Source of the DNA: Antarctobacter heliothermus | GTDB lineage: Bacteria > Pseudomonadota > Alphaproteobacteria > Rhodobacterales > Rhodobacteraceae | Direction: 5' to 3' | DNA length: 64,000 nt | Assembly (NCBI RefSeq): GCF_900188425.1 | Contig: NZ_FZON01000018.1 | Coordinates: 1-64,000, forward strand | Shown: one piece after another, positions 18,229 to 26,381 of the stretch | How positions within the stretch are numbered: position 1 is the first letter of the stretch | Layout: each line of letters begins with the position of its first letter | The notes under the pieces: generated by a model | What the model was told of the DNA's origin: nothing | Seen by the model: only the letters and a program-made list of their open reading frames with translations | The model's database searches: none | Program-made: the position numbers and the translations under genes

Positions 18229-19296
18229 TCAGAGCGCGGCTTGCACCGCGGCAAGGAAATCTGCCACATCGGCCTCTGTCGTGGACCAGCTGCACACCAA
18301 CCGCCCGGTTGCCAAGGCTTCTGGCGCGGCGGGCGCGTTGCCCATGAGGTGATAAACTGCCCCAGCCGCCTTGACCGCGTCGTGCACCCGGCGCGGCGCA
18401 CGAAAGAACAGCATGTTGGCGTGGGTTTTGTTCACGATCTCCAGCCCAAGACCTGTCAGCCCCTCTGCCAGCGCCGCGCCGCGCGTATTGGCTCTTGTCG
18501 CCAGATCGCGCCACAGGTCTTCTTCCAGATAGGCCAGCATCTGCGCCGCCACATAGCGATGCTTGGAATACAGATGGCCCGCCCGCTTGACCCGCAGTTC
18601 GAATTCCTGCGCGCGGGTATAGCCGCTGCTGGCTGGGGTGTCGGGGTCAAAGATCACCACCGCCTCTGCGTCCATCAAGCCGTTTTTGGTGCCGCCAAAG
18701 ACGGCAATGTCGACGCCGATCTTCCACGACATCTCGGCCGGGGTGCAGCCCAGCTTGACGCAGGCATTGGCCAGTCGCGCTCCGTCCAGATGCACCGGCA
18801 GCCCAAATTCCCGTGCCACATCGCACAGCGCCGCCACCTCATCCACCGTGTAGACATTGCCGCCCTCGGTCACATTGGTGATCGATACCGGACCGCGCTG
18901 CGGCCCGTGGACACCCCGGTTGCCCTCTCCCGCGATCGCCGCGCGCAGGGCGTCCGGCGTCATCACGTCGCCGTCGGGCACGAGCGTCAGTTTGGCCCCG
19001 CCGGTGTAGAACTCGGGCGCGTTACACTCATCCTCATGGATATGCGCATGTTCCGAGCAAAAGATCGTCCCGAACGGCGGGCACAGCGTCGCCAGAGCCA
19101 ACGAGTTTGCCGCCGTCCCGGTGGCTACCAGATAGACCGCCGCTTTGGGGGCCTCGAACAGGGTGCGCACCCGATCGGCCACCTCAGCCGTCACCTCGTC
19201 GCCGCCATAACTCGCCGCGTAGCCTGTGTTCACGCGGGTCAAGGCGTCCAGAACCTGCGCCGGGACCGGCCCGGCATTGTCGGATGCAAAGTTCAT
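18229..19296 (-). CDS. ltaE: Low-specificity L-threonine aldolase
   Basis: A 355-residue PLP enzyme splitting L-threonine or L-allo-threonine into glycine and acetaldehyde. It starts MNFASDNAGPVPAQVLDAL and has the stacking-His region CSEHAHIHEDECNAPEFY, the PLP Asp-Gly-Ala-Arg in HLDGARLANA and the Schiff-base Lys in FGGTKNGLMDAEAV. Length and motifs are those of the beta-eliminating-lyase group. Its ATG overlaps the stop of the upstream YcgN gene (ATGA), making it the last gene of a coupled ribF-ycgN-ltaE unit. Related enzymes act on phenylserine, so the exact substrate is uncertain. Confidence 0.88.
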   Translation of the reverse strand: MNFASDNAGPVPAQVLDALTRVNTGYAASYGGDEVTAEVADRVRTLFEAPKAAVYLVATGTAANSLALATLCPPFGTIFCSEHAHIHEDECNAPEFYTGGAKLTLVPDGDVMTPDALRAAIAGEGNRGVHGPQRGPVSITNVTEGGNVYTVDEVAALCDVAREFGLPVHLDGARLANACVKLGCTPAEMSWKIGVDIAVFGGTKNGLMDAEAVVIFDPDTPASSGYTRAQEFELRVKRAGHLYSKHRYVAAQMLAYLEEDLWRDLATRANTRGAALAEGLTGLGLEIVNKTHANMLFFRAPRRVHDAVKAAGAVYHLMGNAPAAPEALATGRLVCSWSTTEADVADFLAAVQAAL

Positions 19297-19763
19297 CTCG
19301 GCTCCTCGATGATGTGGTCTTCCCAGTCGTCTTCGTCGATCTCGAATTCGGGCACCGTCATGCCCTGCACCGACACACCCGCGCCGTGCACCGACTCTGG
19401 CGTGCCGGAAATCAACGGGTGCCAGTCATACAGCGGCTCGCCGTTCCACAGCAGCTTGTAGGCGCAGGTTTCCGGCATCCAGTAGACGTGCTTGTGGATG
19501 TTCGACGGCGACATGACGATACATTCCGGCACGAACTGGTGGCGGATTTCATACTGCGCGCAGCGGCAGGTGGCATCGTCGAACAGACGGCAGGCCACGC
19601 GGGTCAGATCGACCTCGCCAGTCTCTTCGTCTTCCAGCTTGTTCAGGCAGCACTTGCCACAGCCGTCGCACAGCGCCTCCCATTCGCGCGGGTCCATGTC
19701 GCGCAGGCGTTTGCGCTCCCAGAAACGCGGGGTCAGCCCGCTGCGGTCGATGGGATCGCTCAT
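19293..19763 (-). CDS. YcgN/UPF0260-family cysteine cluster protein
   Basis: A 156-residue YkgJ-type protein. A cluster of cysteines in LCDGCGKCCLNK (about residues 32-43), with more in ACRLFDDATCRCAQY and MPETCAYKL, probably binds zinc or an iron-sulfur centre. The function of the family is unknown. The C-terminus is highly acidic (EFEIDEDDWEDHIIEE). The start at 19763 is fixed by the ATGA overlap with the ribF stop; a longer reading from 19796 would overlap ribF further. It also overlaps ltaE by ATGA, so all three proteins are translated in series. Confidence 0.88.
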   Translation of the reverse strand: MSDPIDRSGLTPRFWERKRLRDMDPREWEALCDGCGKCCLNKLEDEETGEVDLTRVACRLFDDATCRCAQYEIRHQFVPECIVMSPSNIHKHVYWMPETCAYKLLWNGEPLYDWHPLISGTPESVHGAGVSVQGMTVPEFEIDEDDWEDHIIEEPR

Positions 19764-20692
19764 AGCGCGGCCAGTATCTGGCGGGCGCGCAGGCAATCCG
19801 CGTCCATCTGGGTGATCAGCGCGTCCAGCCCGTCGAATTTCAGCTCTGGCCGCAGGTAGTCCACCAGACCCACCGACAGCGTCGCTCCGTACAGGTCGCC
19901 GGTGAAGTCGAACAGGAACGTCTCGATATTGGGCACCTCACCGTTGAACATCGGGCGGGTGCCGATGCTGGCCGCGCCGTGATAGCTGCCCTTGTGCGGC
20001 CCGTCGCGCACATCGACCAGCACGGCATAAACACCGAAATGCGGCGGGTGCAGCCCGTCGATGGACATGTTCGCCGTCGGATAGCCCAGCACGCGACCGC
20101 GTTGTTCGCCGCCGATCACTTCGCCCTCGATCCGGTGCCAATGGCCCAACAGAGCGGCGGCATCGCGCGGGCGCCCCTCGCTCAACGCCTCGCGGATCGC
20201 GGTCGATGAGACCTGCACACCGCCGGTTTCCAGCAAATCCGCGACGGTGACCCCGAACCCCATTTCTTTGCCATAGCGCTGCAAGTCCGTGACATTGCCC
20301 GCGCGCCCTTTGCCAAAGCAGAAATCCGCGCCGACCACCACATTGACCAGCCCGAACCCCTTGCAGATCACCCGCTCGGCAAAGTCGCGCGGTGTCAGCG
20401 ACGCAAGCGCGGTGTTGAAATTCAACTGGTACAGTCGCTCGACCCCCAGTTTGTCCAACCGGGCGGCGCGCGCCTCGGCGCTCATCAGGCGAAACGGCGG
20501 GGCGTCGGGGGCGAATACTTCGCGCGGATGCGGCTCGAACGTCATCACACCCAACGGCGCATTGGGGACCGCCCGCCGCGCCAGGTCGATCACTGCCTGA
20601 TGGCCCAGATGAACGCCATCGAAATTGCCGATGGCGGCGCTGGCGCCTCGGTCTTCGGCCCGTGTGTACTGATAATCTCGTATGATCCGCAT
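19760..20692 (-). CDS. ribF: Bifunctional riboflavin kinase/FAD synthetase RibF
   Basis: Converts riboflavin to FMN and then to FAD. The 310-residue protein has the FMN adenylyltransferase domain first, with GNFDGVHLGHQ (a nucleotidyl-transferase HxGH-like motif) near residue 22 and VVGADFCFGKGRAG further on. The flavokinase domain follows, with GRVLGYPTANM and GVYAVLVDV. The start is ATG 20692, preceded by GGAAG; an in-frame extension to 20734 adds 14 residues of low complexity. It is the first gene of a coupled operon with ycgN and ltaE. Confidence 0.94.
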   Translation of the reverse strand: MRIIRDYQYTRAEDRGASAAIGNFDGVHLGHQAVIDLARRAVPNAPLGVMTFEPHPREVFAPDAPPFRLMSAEARAARLDKLGVERLYQLNFNTALASLTPRDFAERVICKGFGLVNVVVGADFCFGKGRAGNVTDLQRYGKEMGFGVTVADLLETGGVQVSSTAIREALSEGRPRDAAALLGHWHRIEGEVIGGEQRGRVLGYPTANMSIDGLHPPHFGVYAVLVDVRDGPHKGSYHGAASIGTRPMFNGEVPNIETFLFDFTGDLYGATLSVGLVDYLRPELKFDGLDALITQMDADCLRARQILAAL

Positions 20693-20740
20693 GGGGCTTC
20701 CGTTACCGGCCCACGGGGCTGCGCGCAAGCGCAAGCCGGG

Positions 20741-22207
20741 TCAGGACATCGACTCCAGCGCCGCCGCGATCCGCCCTATGCCCGCACCGATCCGCTCTGA
20801 CGGGATAGAGCTGTAGCCCAACCGATAGAACTGTCGTGGCGGGACAGTACCGGCAAAAAATGCCTTGCCCGGCTCGATCATCACGCTGTCCGCGCGCAAT
20901 CGCTCTGCCAGAACGGCTGTATCGATGCCATCCGGGGCCCGCATCCACAGGCTGGACCCGCCATGGGCGCCGCGCCCGGCCACCCGCAATCCGTGCTGTG
21001 CCACCGCCTCTTCCATCACCTGCCGCCGCGCTGCCAGCGCCTTGCCGATGCGCCTGATCAGTGCGTCGTAGTGACCAAGGCTCAGGAAATGCGCCGTCGT
21101 GCGCTGGATATGGCCCGGAGGATGGCGCAGCACGCTGGCGCGCAGGGCGCGCGCCTCACGGATAAAGGGGGCGGCGCCCACCAGATAGCCCAGCCGCAGG
21201 CCCGGAAACAGCGACTTGGAAAAGCTGCCGACATAGATCACCCGCCCGTCTTCATCGAGGCTTTTCAGCGCAGGACTGGGCGGCGTCAGATAGGACATCT
21301 CAAATTCGTAATCATCCTCGACAATCAGCGCGCCCAACTCCGCCGCGCGTGCCAACAGGGCCTTGCGCCGCGCCAGCGGCAGCGTGGCCGAGGTCGGGCA
21401 CTGGTGACTGGGCGTGGTGAAAATGACCCGCGTGCCTTCGGGCACCTGTTCTGGCGGCAACCCGCATTCATCCACCGGCACGCTGCGCAGCGGGCTGCCT
21501 GCTTGCCGCAGGATCTGGCGCAGGGCCGGATAGCACGGGTCTTCAACCGCCACTGGCCGTCCAGCCGCCAGCACCTGGGCCGCGATCCACAGGGCATTCT
21601 GCGCCCCCATCGTGATCAGGATCTCATCGGGTCGCGCAAGAATGCCACGCCGGGGCAGGGTGTGGCGCGCGATAAAACTTACCAGTTCCGGATCGTCCGC
21701 ATCGAATTGGTCCTGCGTCAAGGCATCGAAGTTCCGCGCGCCCATCGCCTGCAACGCGCAAAGACGCCAGTTGGCATGGTCAAACAACGTCGGATCGGCC
21801 TGACCGTAGATGAAAGGATAGCGGTAGCGGGTCCAGTCGGCGGGCTTGCCCATGCCCAATGGCTGCCCGTCGTCAAACCGTTGCGCCAAGGCGGAGGTCC
21901 AGTCAACGCGGTCGGCCCGTTCCGGCGGTGTGTCGAAAACCGGCGGCTCGGGCGCGTTGTCGCTGACGAAATAGCCCGACCGCCCGCGCGCGATCAGAAA
22001 GTCGTTGGCCAGCAGTTCGGTATAGGCCAGCGTCACGGTGATCCGGCTGACCTTCAGGTGCTGGGCCAGCTTGCGCGTCGAGGGCAGCTTTTCGCCCTTC
22101 CGAAACCGACCGGCAAGAATGCCTTCGGCCACCATTTGCTGAATACGCGCCTGCAATGTGCCTTGCGCACTGGGGGAAAGATGAAATGTCTCGACAGGGA
22201 TGGCCAT
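20741..22207 (-). CDS. MocR/PdxR-type PLP-dependent GntR regulator
   Basis: A 488-residue regulator. An N-terminal GntR winged helix (about residues 15-80, with LPSTRKLAQHLKVSRITVTL) is fused to an aminotransferase-like domain. The PLP-binding Lys stands in YVGSFSKSLFPGLRLGYLV and the phosphate-contacting Asn/Asp region in LIVEDDYEFEM. Such proteins sense PLP or amino-substrate and control vitamin B6, taurine, GABA or ectoine genes. No obvious target gene is adjacent: ribF lies downstream and YggS, another PLP-binding protein, is upstream on the same strand. A role in PLP homeostasis is therefore only a guess. Confidence 0.9.
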   Translation of the reverse strand: MAIPVETFHLSPSAQGTLQARIQQMVAEGILAGRFRKGEKLPSTRKLAQHLKVSRITVTLAYTELLANDFLIARGRSGYFVSDNAPEPPVFDTPPERADRVDWTSALAQRFDDGQPLGMGKPADWTRYRYPFIYGQADPTLFDHANWRLCALQAMGARNFDALTQDQFDADDPELVSFIARHTLPRRGILARPDEILITMGAQNALWIAAQVLAAGRPVAVEDPCYPALRQILRQAGSPLRSVPVDECGLPPEQVPEGTRVIFTTPSHQCPTSATLPLARRKALLARAAELGALIVEDDYEFEMSYLTPPSPALKSLDEDGRVIYVGSFSKSLFPGLRLGYLVGAAPFIREARALRASVLRHPPGHIQRTTAHFLSLGHYDALIRRIGKALAARRQVMEEAVAQHGLRVAGRGAHGGSSLWMRAPDGIDTAVLAERLRADSVMIEPGKAFFAGTVPPRQFYRLGYSSIPSERIGAGIGRIAAALESMS

Positions 22208-22270
22208 TTCACAAAGCTAGACTGGACCGAACATAGGCGCAATCTGGACCGATTCCCACGCGGACGGGCT

Positions 22271-22324
22271 GGCTTCTTCTTTGTCCAAATACCCCTGGGG
22301 GTCAGGGGGCAAAGCCCCCTTTCT
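22271..22324 (+). repeat. Intergenic repeat, copy B (subfamily 2)
   Basis: Reads GGCTTCTTCTTTGTCCAAAT, then CCCCTGGGGG and a hairpin GGGGGC-AAA-GCCCCC (22305-22319) followed by TTTCT. It shares the CTTCTTC...CCAAA start and the terminal GC hairpin with copies A and C but is clearly diverged. It is closest to copy D at 53218. Confidence 0.65.
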
Positions 22325-22326
22325 GT

Positions 22327-22986
22327 TCACTCGGTTTGCGGGACGCGTTCCCCAAAAATCGCCGATCCGACGCGGATATGCGTCGCGCCAAAGGCGATGG
22401 CCTGCTCGAAATCGCTGCTCATGCCCATCGACAATCCGTCCAGTCCGTTGCGATCTGCGATCTTTTTCAAGAGCGCGAAATGCAGGCTTGGGGTTTCCTC
22501 GACCGGCGGAATGCACATAAGTCCGCGCAGGGGCAGGTCCAATGCACGGCATTTGGCAATGAACGGATCGGCCTCGTCCGGCAGAATGCCCGCTTTTTGC
22601 GGCTCCTCCCCGGTGTTCACCTGAATGAACAGATCGGGGCAGCGCCCCTCTTCCTGCGCCAGGCGGGCGATGGTCTGCGCCAGCTTGGGCCGGTCCACCG
22701 AATGGATTGCCTCAAACAGGTCGAATGCCTGCCGCGCCTTGTTGGTCTGCAGGGGACCAATCAAATGCACCGACACGTCCGCAAAACGCTCACGGAAATC
22801 GGGCCATTTGCCTGCCGCTTCCTGCACGCGGTTTTCACCGAACAGCCGGTGCCCCGCGTTCAGAACGGCCTCGACCCGGTCCAGCGGTTGAACCTTGCTG
22901 ACTGCAATCAGGTGTACATCATCGGTCGGCCTGTTCGCCTCGGCGCAGGCTTTTGCGATGCGCGCATGAACGTCACTCAGTCCCAT
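22327..22986 (-). CDS. YggS family pyridoxal phosphate-binding protein
   Basis: A 219-residue single-domain TIM-barrel PLP carrier (COG0325, YggS/PLPBP) that buffers free PLP and affects amino-acid and keto-acid pools. The PLP-lysine is in LIAVSKVQP (about residue 31). FGENRVQEA, WHLIGPLQTNK-like residues (HLIGPLQTNKAR), the SMGMSSDFEQAI phosphate loop and the C-terminal RVGSAIFGER are all present. Its start overlaps the end of the sulfotransferase gene by 10 bp. Confidence 0.93.
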   Translation of the reverse strand: MGLSDVHARIAKACAEANRPTDDVHLIAVSKVQPLDRVEAVLNAGHRLFGENRVQEAAGKWPDFRERFADVSVHLIGPLQTNKARQAFDLFEAIHSVDRPKLAQTIARLAQEEGRCPDLFIQVNTGEEPQKAGILPDEADPFIAKCRALDLPLRGLMCIPPVEETPSLHFALLKKIADRNGLDGLSMGMSSDFEQAIAFGATHIRVGSAIFGERVPQTE

Positions 22987-24437
22987 GGATCGTCTCCCCA
23001 GGCTTCGATAAAGGGGGCCAGTTCAGTTTCGAACTTCCGCCACGCCTCGCGTCGTCCGGCGTGGATTGGTTGGCGCACCTGTGTCAGGCTCAGTGTTTTC
23101 ACATTTTTCCTTGAGGTGTGGAAATTGAGGCAGGCGTCTTCCCAGTCCAGCCCCGCTGCGGCCACCAATGCGCGCGCCTGCGGTTCGGGATCGCCGACCA
23201 ATTCGTCATAGCGCACTTCGTGGATGCGGCCGGGCAGGCGGGTCTTCCAATGCGCGACAGACCGGCGGAACATCTTGATGGCATGGGCGATGTCGGCCAG
23301 ATCGTTGGCGTAGCGATGCGTTCCCAACTTGAAGTGGTTCTTGTAGATCGACAGCGCGGTGTCGCGCGGGTCGCGGTGAACCACGACGATCCGCGCGCCG
23401 GGCAAGCCGCGCGACACAAGGCCAAAGATCATATGCGTCTGGATTGACTTGTCGGTGACAACCCCGGAGGTCTGTCCGGTGTCGCGGCGCACCAATCGGG
23501 TATAGGCCTCGGCCCAGCGGGCCAGTTTCATCGGCGACAGCTTGGCCAGCGGGGCCATCTGATGGGCCGGACCGAATTGCAAGACCGCCTGTTTCAATGC
23601 ATGGCCCAGCTCGCCGCCCGGATGGGCCTGGCTGTGGCTGGCGATGATCTGTTCAACAAGCGTTGTGCCAGAGCGTGGCATCCCGGTGACAAAAACTGCG
23701 CGCGGAGCCTGTTCTTGCCCGACAGGGGAGTAATCGTCGGTCTCCTGCGCGTCCAGAAACGCCCGCCATTCCGAGTCGCGTTCGGCGGCGTCGAATGGCG
23801 CAATCTTGCGCTGCAACTGATTGGCGGGTTCGAGATAGCCAAAGATCTTGTCCTGCGCGCCGATCTCTTCCATCGCCTTGGCCAGGCCATAGCCCAGGTG
23901 CATCCGCGACATTTCAGTGATGGAACTGTCTTTCCAGAGCGCCTGCATCTGGCCGATCAGCGCCTCGTCCTTTTTCATCTTCCGACCGGCGGTCAGCACG
24001 CGGTAGGTTTCGCCCTCTTTGGGGGCACGTTTGATCAGAAAGCGGAGGATCTCTTCGGCTTCGGCAAATTCGCCTATGTGCTGAAGGTAGACGGCCTTTT
24101 CCGCACGAGGCTGGAACTGGTTTGGTTCCAACATGATCAACCGGTCATGGCATTCCAACGCGCGCGCAGAATTGCCAAGCCGGGCATTGGCCTCGATCGC
24201 GGACTTGAGCACCAGTTTTTCGTTGGGTTTTTTTTCCAGCGCGCGGTCCAGTTCCCGGATTTGCGCGGCGGTGTCTCCACGGGCCTCGGCGACGCGGGCG
24301 AGGTGGAAATGAATCTCCGCAGCGCCCTTGGTGGGCAAAAGAAGCCCTTTCAGGGTGCTTTCGGCGGGACCGAGTTGCCCTTTCTCGATTTGGGCAAGCG
24401 CACGGGCGAATTGCGCCTTGATCTGTTGGGGCGTCAT
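22977..24437 (-). CDS. Tetratricopeptide-repeat sulfotransferase
   Basis: A 486-residue cytoplasmic protein. The first 200 or so residues are a helical TPR array (for example LDRALEKKPNEKLVLKSAIE). The rest is a sulfotransferase domain whose PAPS 5'-phosphosulfate loop is GMPRSGTTLVEQI (about residues 259-271), and the 3'-phosphate site follows in VVHRDPRDTALSIYKNHF. TPR-sulfotransferases of this kind modify proteins or carbohydrates with sulfate; the acceptor is unknown. The nearby porin and glycosyltransferase suggest a surface polymer, but that is inference. It overlaps the yggS start by 10 bp. Confidence 0.85.
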   Translation of the reverse strand: MTPQQIKAQFARALAQIEKGQLGPAESTLKGLLLPTKGAAEIHFHLARVAEARGDTAAQIRELDRALEKKPNEKLVLKSAIEANARLGNSARALECHDRLIMLEPNQFQPRAEKAVYLQHIGEFAEAEEILRFLIKRAPKEGETYRVLTAGRKMKKDEALIGQMQALWKDSSITEMSRMHLGYGLAKAMEEIGAQDKIFGYLEPANQLQRKIAPFDAAERDSEWRAFLDAQETDDYSPVGQEQAPRAVFVTGMPRSGTTLVEQIIASHSQAHPGGELGHALKQAVLQFGPAHQMAPLAKLSPMKLARWAEAYTRLVRRDTGQTSGVVTDKSIQTHMIFGLVSRGLPGARIVVVHRDPRDTALSIYKNHFKLGTHRYANDLADIAHAIKMFRRSVAHWKTRLPGRIHEVRYDELVGDPEPQARALVAAAGLDWEDACLNFHTSRKNVKTLSLTQVRQPIHAGRREAWRKFETELAPFIEAWGDDPWD

Positions 24438-24472
24438 GAAAGCTCTCTTTTCCGCTGTGCGCCCGTTGTTCC

Positions 24473-24505
24473 AAAAGAAAAGAGCGGACGCAAGCGCCCG
24501 CTCTT
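24473..24505 (-). terminator. Rho-independent terminator of the porin gene
   Basis: Read on the minus strand, AAGAGCGGGCG pairs with CGTCCGCTCTT (one G-T pair) over a CTTG loop, then TTTTCTTTT. It lies 26 bp after the porin stop. Confidence 0.88.
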
Positions 24506-24530
24506 CCCTGAACCAGTTGGTTTGGCGTCC

Positions 24531-25493
24531 TTAGAAGGACATTGCCAGACCAAACGAGTAGCTGTCGTTGTCGCCAGCAACCGCACCGAAGCGACCGCCG
24601 CCGAGACCGAAGCTTGCCAGCGGGATGTCCGCATCGCTCGAGCCGTAGCCGAACTGAACTTCCAGACCGCCACCCAGATCGTAGTTGGCTGCGATACCGA
24701 AACCGCTGTTCGAGAAGCCGGGGCCGGAGAACTCACCGTAGTTGGCCGACAGGGTCAGGGCGTTCATGGAGTAACCCACGCCGAGGCCCCAATGGTCAAC
24801 GGTTGTGCCCGCGACGTCGGTTTCCGAGTAGTTCACAATGGCCTGGAGGCCGTTGTCGAACGTGGTGTCAACGGAGATACCAACGACTTCGATGTCAATG
24901 CCTGCGCCGAGGTCGACGGACTGATAACCAAGGCCAACGCCGAGGTCGAGGCCAGCAAGCTCACCCGAGTATTTGAAGCCGATGCCCCAAACCGGGTCAA
25001 AGGTGTCGGTGTCGTCGATTTCAGCCGAGATCGCGAACGAGAACGCGTCGAAGGAGTAATCGAAACGAGCGATCTGACCGTCGAAGGTGCCGTCGAGGCC
25101 GCTGTTGAAGTTGAAGCCGGCGTGAGTGGTGTGGTCGTCAGCGATGGAACCGCCGATGCCAACTTCTTTCATGGCCCAGTCGAACGCACCGTCGGTGTCG
25201 CCCATGGTCAGCGTTGCGCCGCCGTAAGCGATGAAGACTGCGAAGTCATCTTCGATGGTGGTTGCGATACCGCCGGCTGCTTCTTCCAGCTGGATCTTCG
25301 AGCCGAAGGTCAGGCCGTTGTCAGCTTCGCCCGAGAGGGTGAAGGTGACGGATGTGTCGGTGTGGAAGCCAGCAGTTAAGAGGTGGTCGCCATCGACGAT
25401 ACCCATTTCGGCGCTGCCGGAGACTTTAACTTCTGCCGCGGCGAAGCCGGCGGTTGCAACCAGGGCGGTGGTCGCCAAAAGGATCTTTTTCAT
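24531..25493 (-). CDS. Gram-negative porin (Rhodobacter-type)
   Basis: A 320-residue outer-membrane beta-barrel. The signal peptide MKKILLATTALVATAGFAAA is followed by EVKVSGSAEMGI, the usual first strand of Rhodobacter porins. Alternating hydrophobic and polar residues, abundant Gly, Asp and Ser, few basic residues and a C-terminal Phe (FGLAMSF, the BAM recognition signal) support a trimeric 16-strand porin with a net acidic pore. The start at 25493 has GAGGGAAACA upstream; an in-frame ATG four codons earlier is less likely. It is monocistronic with a strong terminator, as expected for an abundant protein. Confidence 0.93.
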   Translation of the reverse strand: MKKILLATTALVATAGFAAAEVKVSGSAEMGIVDGDHLLTAGFHTDTSVTFTLSGEADNGLTFGSKIQLEEAAGGIATTIEDDFAVFIAYGGATLTMGDTDGAFDWAMKEVGIGGSIADDHTTHAGFNFNSGLDGTFDGQIARFDYSFDAFSFAISAEIDDTDTFDPVWGIGFKYSGELAGLDLGVGLGYQSVDLGAGIDIEVVGISVDTTFDNGLQAIVNYSETDVAGTTVDHWGLGVGYSMNALTLSANYGEFSGPGFSNSGFGIAANYDLGGGLEVQFGYGSSDADIPLASFGLGGGRFGAVAGDNDSYSFGLAMSF

Positions 25494-25783
25494 TGTTTCC
25501 CTCATGTGTTCAAAGGCACGTACCAGACCGATGCTCCGGCCTTGATGAGCTTTCTATGCGCTTTGGCAGGTGGCCAATGCAAGCCATCGGGAATTGGTGT
25601 TCGCAACAAGGACGCCAGTGATGCGATATTGCCACAAGGGTTTTCTGCCCCTTCTATCTTTATACGCTATAGCAGCGTCTTGCGGCGTTTTTTGGGCGAA
25701 AACCCGCCGATGATCCGCGCTTGCCGCAGGTGTCGCGCGCTTGTATGGAGGGCATCGATGTTTTCGATACAAGAGGGCCTGTC

Positions 25784-26296
25784 ATGACCATGTCGCGAAT
25801 CCTTGTTGGCACCTCTTTGGTGGCGATCATGCTTGTGACCTCGGGTTGCGGCACATTCGGTGGGAACGGCAAACCGCGCCAACCCGTCGAAACCCGCTCT
25901 GCCGATGAGATCTTTAAGGAACTGGACGCCGAGAAGGGCGATACGGGGCCGGAAAGCACGATATGGGACATCTTCAAGAAGCGTGAGGATCCCGGTCGGG
26001 TCGGTGCGGTGAACCGCTATCTGTGGAATTCCGCGCTGGATGTGCTGGATTTCCTTCCGGTGGAAACGATCGACCCGTTCTCAGGTGTGATCACCACGGG
26101 ATACGGCACACCTCCGGGCGGCGGTCGGGCTTACCGTGCAACGATTCTGATCAGCGATCCAGCTTTGGACGCGCGGTCGCTGAACCTTGCGCTAAATACC
26201 CGGGCCGGCCCCGTCGATCCGGCGACGGTGCGCGCGATCGAGGATGCGATCCTGACCCGCGCCCGTCAGTTGCGCAAGGAAGACAGCAGGTTCTGA
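25784..26296 (+). CDS. DUF3576 domain lipoprotein
   Basis: A 170-residue lipoprotein with signal MTMSRILVGTSLVAIMLVTS and lipidated Cys22 (SGCGTF). The DUF3576 domain follows, marked by STIWDIFKKREDPGRVGAVNRYLW and DVLDFLPVETIDPFSGVITTGYG. The family is common in alphaproteobacteria and of unknown function; by composition it is a small outer-membrane or periplasmic protein. The start at 25784 is favoured by GAGGG six bases upstream, and a second ATG two codons later is also possible. It is divergent from the porin gene and ends in a clear terminator. Confidence 0.87.
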   Translation: MTMSRILVGTSLVAIMLVTSGCGTFGGNGKPRQPVETRSADEIFKELDAEKGDTGPESTIWDIFKKREDPGRVGAVNRYLWNSALDVLDFLPVETIDPFSGVITTGYGTPPGGGRAYRATILISDPALDARSLNLALNTRAGPVDPATVRAIEDAILTRARQLRKEDSRF

Positions 26297-26333
26297 ACCT
26301 GCCGTCCAAAGGGGCGCCGAGGCCATATGCAAT

Positions 26334-26364
26334 AACCGCTTCCGACACCGGGAGCGGTTTTTTT
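26334..26364 (+). terminator. Rho-independent terminator after the DUF3576 gene
   Basis: AACCGCTTCC (26334-26343) pairs with GGGAGCGGTT (26350-26359), one G-T pair, loop GACACC, then seven Ts. It lies between the convergent DUF3576 and glycosyltransferase genes. Confidence 0.9.
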
Positions 26365-26381
26365 GTGGCCGGCAGGCAGGC

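Noticed and set aside
20963-22624. 553-codon plus-strand frame opposite the MocR-type regulator
   Set aside because: Antisense shadow running across an intergenic repeat and into yggS; no protein-like features.
25494-25700. Possible sigma-70 promoter elements between the porin and DUF3576 genes
   Set aside because: TTGC-type -35 boxes and AT-rich stretches occur, but none has both boxes at 16-18 bp spacing.
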